A stretch of 5,328 nucleotides of DNA from assembly GCA_025928215.1 (NCBI GenBank), contig JAICJW010000318.1, forward strand, positions 1 through 5,328, in the 5' to 3' direction. A program made the translations under genes and the position numbers. Positions within the stretch are counted from its first letter, which is position 1. The number at the start of each line of letters is the position of its first letter. The notes below the pieces were generated by a model, which made no database searches, was not told where the DNA came from, and saw only the letters and a list, made by a program, of their open reading frames with translations. The stretch is from Chloroflexia bacterium. GTDB lineage: Bacteria > Chloroflexota > Chloroflexia > Thermomicrobiales > JALYUS01. This document shows positions 4,379-5,328 of this stretch, piece after piece.

Positions 4379-4557
4379 GAAACCGATTGAACCGCAAAGC
4401 CGCATACTGCCCAGAGGGCGCCCGCACAAAGATCGCGGAGAAAAAGAGGATGAGAGAAGAAAAGTATACGGCATCTCGCTTCGCATATGGGCGCTGAACC
4501 TCTCCTTTATTTTCCGCTCTGTATTTCTTTGCGTTTCTTTGCGGTTCAATCGGTTTC
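4379..4557. repeat. 179-bp element bounded by perfect 21-bp inverted repeats
   Basis: The 21 bases at 4379-4399 (starting GAAACCGATTGAACC) are the exact reverse complement of 4537-4557. Inside the right arm TTTCTTTGCG is duplicated in tandem (4524-4533 and 4534-4543). Beyond the perfect ends, the inner parts remain partly complementary: purine-rich 4436-4463 against pyrimidine-rich 4501-4530. The element has no convincing coding frame and no clear target-site duplication. It fills nearly the whole gap between the GH2 gene and homoserine dehydrogenase, starts 5 bases upstream of the latter's ribosome binding site, and supplies the last codons and stop of the GH2 gene. It resembles a non-autonomous miniature or palindromic intergenic element; an RNA role in uncoupling the two genes is possible. 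Confidence 0.7.
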
Positions 4558-5328
4558 CGTCCGCAGGGAGGAGGTCGTGGTCTGCCAGGGGGCGCGGAGG
4601 GTGAGGGTATAGGCGTTGGTAGCGCGGATTTCGCCGTTGCGGTCGGTGAGGCGGAGGGCGATCGTGCAGGGGCCGTCGGGTGCGTCCGCAGGCGGACGCA
4701 GGGTGAGGGTGCCAATCGGCGTCGCCGGGCAATCCGCCGCCATATCACAGGGGAGCGATCCCTCACCGAGGATCGCGCCCGTCATATCGTGCCGAATGAG
4801 CCATCCGGCGGTCAGGCCGGCGAACGATTCCGGCAGATCGTTGACGACGATGATCTCCGCCTGCCACGGCGCGCCGAGCGTCGCGACGAGCGGCGCGGTC
4901 CAATTCAGCATGACATGGAGCGGTGCAAATGCTTGCTGGAGTGTGTAGTAGCCCTGCTTTGGGCGGCGGGCGTAATCGAGGACGGACCACGTCACGGCGG
5001 GCCAGCAATCATTGAAGGTGACCATCAAGGCGCCAGTGCAGGGTGCATACTTCATTCGCCGGTAGTGTTCCGTGTGGAATTTGAGCACGAGCGCCTGATA
5101 CGCCTGGCTTTTGGCGATCAAATCCTGCCAACTCGTCGCGTCCGGCACGGCGCGAAAGAGTGGCCCCGGCTGCATGCAGTGGTGTTTGAGCGTGCGGAGG
5201 GCGCGCGGCGTTGGCGGCCATGCCCGCTGCTCCGGCGGCAGGATCGCGTGCAACATCTCCTGCGCGGGAAGCGCCTGCGCACCGTATTCGGTGACGACTT
5301 CGAAATGCTCCGGCGTGTAGCGGATGAG
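4546..5328 (-). CDS. C-terminal part of a GH2 glycoside hydrolase, probably beta-mannosidase (partial)
   Basis: The frame is open to the right edge, so the visible 260 residues are the C-terminal part of a larger enzyme. GH2 beta-mannosidases are usually 800-900 residues and cleave terminal beta-mannose from mannans or glycans. Residues 11-21 of the fragment, VVTEYGAQALP, match the family strand that carries the nucleophile (in known enzymes SEFGxQSxP), making E14 (codon 5289-5287) the expected catalytic nucleophile. TGALMVTFNDCWPAVTWSVLDY (98-119, key N106, D107, W109, P110) is the conserved last part of the barrel, followed by RRPKQGYYTL. Residues about 135-250 form a beta-sandwich-like end domain with VVNDL (161-165). 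The last residues and stop lie in the right arm of the inverted repeat. The internal ATG at 5256 is not the start, since it lies after the nucleophile. Family assignment is strong; mannose specificity is likely but cannot be proven from this part. Confidence 0.88.
   Translation of the reverse strand, partial: LIRYTPEHFEVVTEYGAQALPAQEMLHAILPPEQRAWPPTPRALRTLKHHCMQPGPLFRAVPDATSWQDLIAKSQAYQALVLKFHTEHYRRMKYAPCTGALMVTFNDCWPAVTWSVLDYARRPKQGYYTLQQAFAPLHVMLNWTAPLVATLGAPWQAEIIVVNDLPESFAGLTAGWLIRHDMTGAILGEGSLPCDMAADCPATPIGTLTLRPPADAPDGPCTIALRLTDRNGEIRATNAYTLTLRAPWQTTTSSLRTETD

Noticed and set aside
4463..4468. TATACT on the minus strand inside the inverted-repeat element as a promoter for homoserine dehydrogenase
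   Set aside because: It is part of a GTATAC palindrome and there is no acceptable -35 at 16-18 bases; too weak to annotate.
4161..4766. Minus-strand open frames across the inverted-repeat element
   Set aside because: They overlap the ends of both the GH2 and homoserine dehydrogenase genes in another frame and read through a palindromic repeat; no coding signature is seen.

Overview
The window looks like a chromosomal stretch of a GC-rich, free-living bacterium. The coding regions strongly favour G or C at the third codon position. Gaps between genes hold short iterated motifs and hairpins, such as 7-base CACT-type units and CTTTGCG-type inverted repeats. I associate such sequences with Chloroflexota and similar environmental phyla, but that assignment is an inference with low confidence. 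I see no rRNA, tRNA, CRISPR array, transposase or phage gene.

Left part (1-1203). At the left edge a gene on the minus strand begins at position 40 and runs out of the window. It has a clear ribosome binding site and a good promoter. A roughly 440-base AT-richer control region separates it from a divergent plus-strand OmpR/PhoB-type response regulator (484-1203). That regulator has an arginine where receiver domains normally have an invariant lysine, and no histidine kinase is visible beside it.

Middle part (1204-3268, plus strand). A short-chain dehydrogenase closely resembling uronate dehydrogenase (1410-2159) is followed at once by a strong hairpin. Next comes a control region with three evenly spaced alternating CACAAT/ATTGTG half-sites overlapping an extended -10 promoter. 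This promoter leads into a 56-residue unrecognised small protein gene (2443-2613), another strong hairpin, and a flavin reductase-like FMN-binding protein (2768-3268).

Right part (3269-5328, minus strand). A short convergent junction made of 7-base iterations precedes a homoserine dehydrogenase without an ACT domain (4363-3329). Upstream of it lies a 179-bp element bounded by perfect 21-bp inverted repeats. Beyond that is the C-terminal 260 residues of a glycoside hydrolase family 2 enzyme, probably a beta-mannosidase, whose catalytic nucleophile is just inside the window edge.

The genes do not form one obvious pathway. The GH2 enzyme and the uronate dehydrogenase fit plant or microbial polysaccharide use, homoserine dehydrogenase is core threonine/methionine biosynthesis, and the flavin reductase lacks a visible partner. 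The least explained parts are the half-site array with the small gene, and the inverted-repeat element. I do not see convincing evidence of a complete new multi-gene system.
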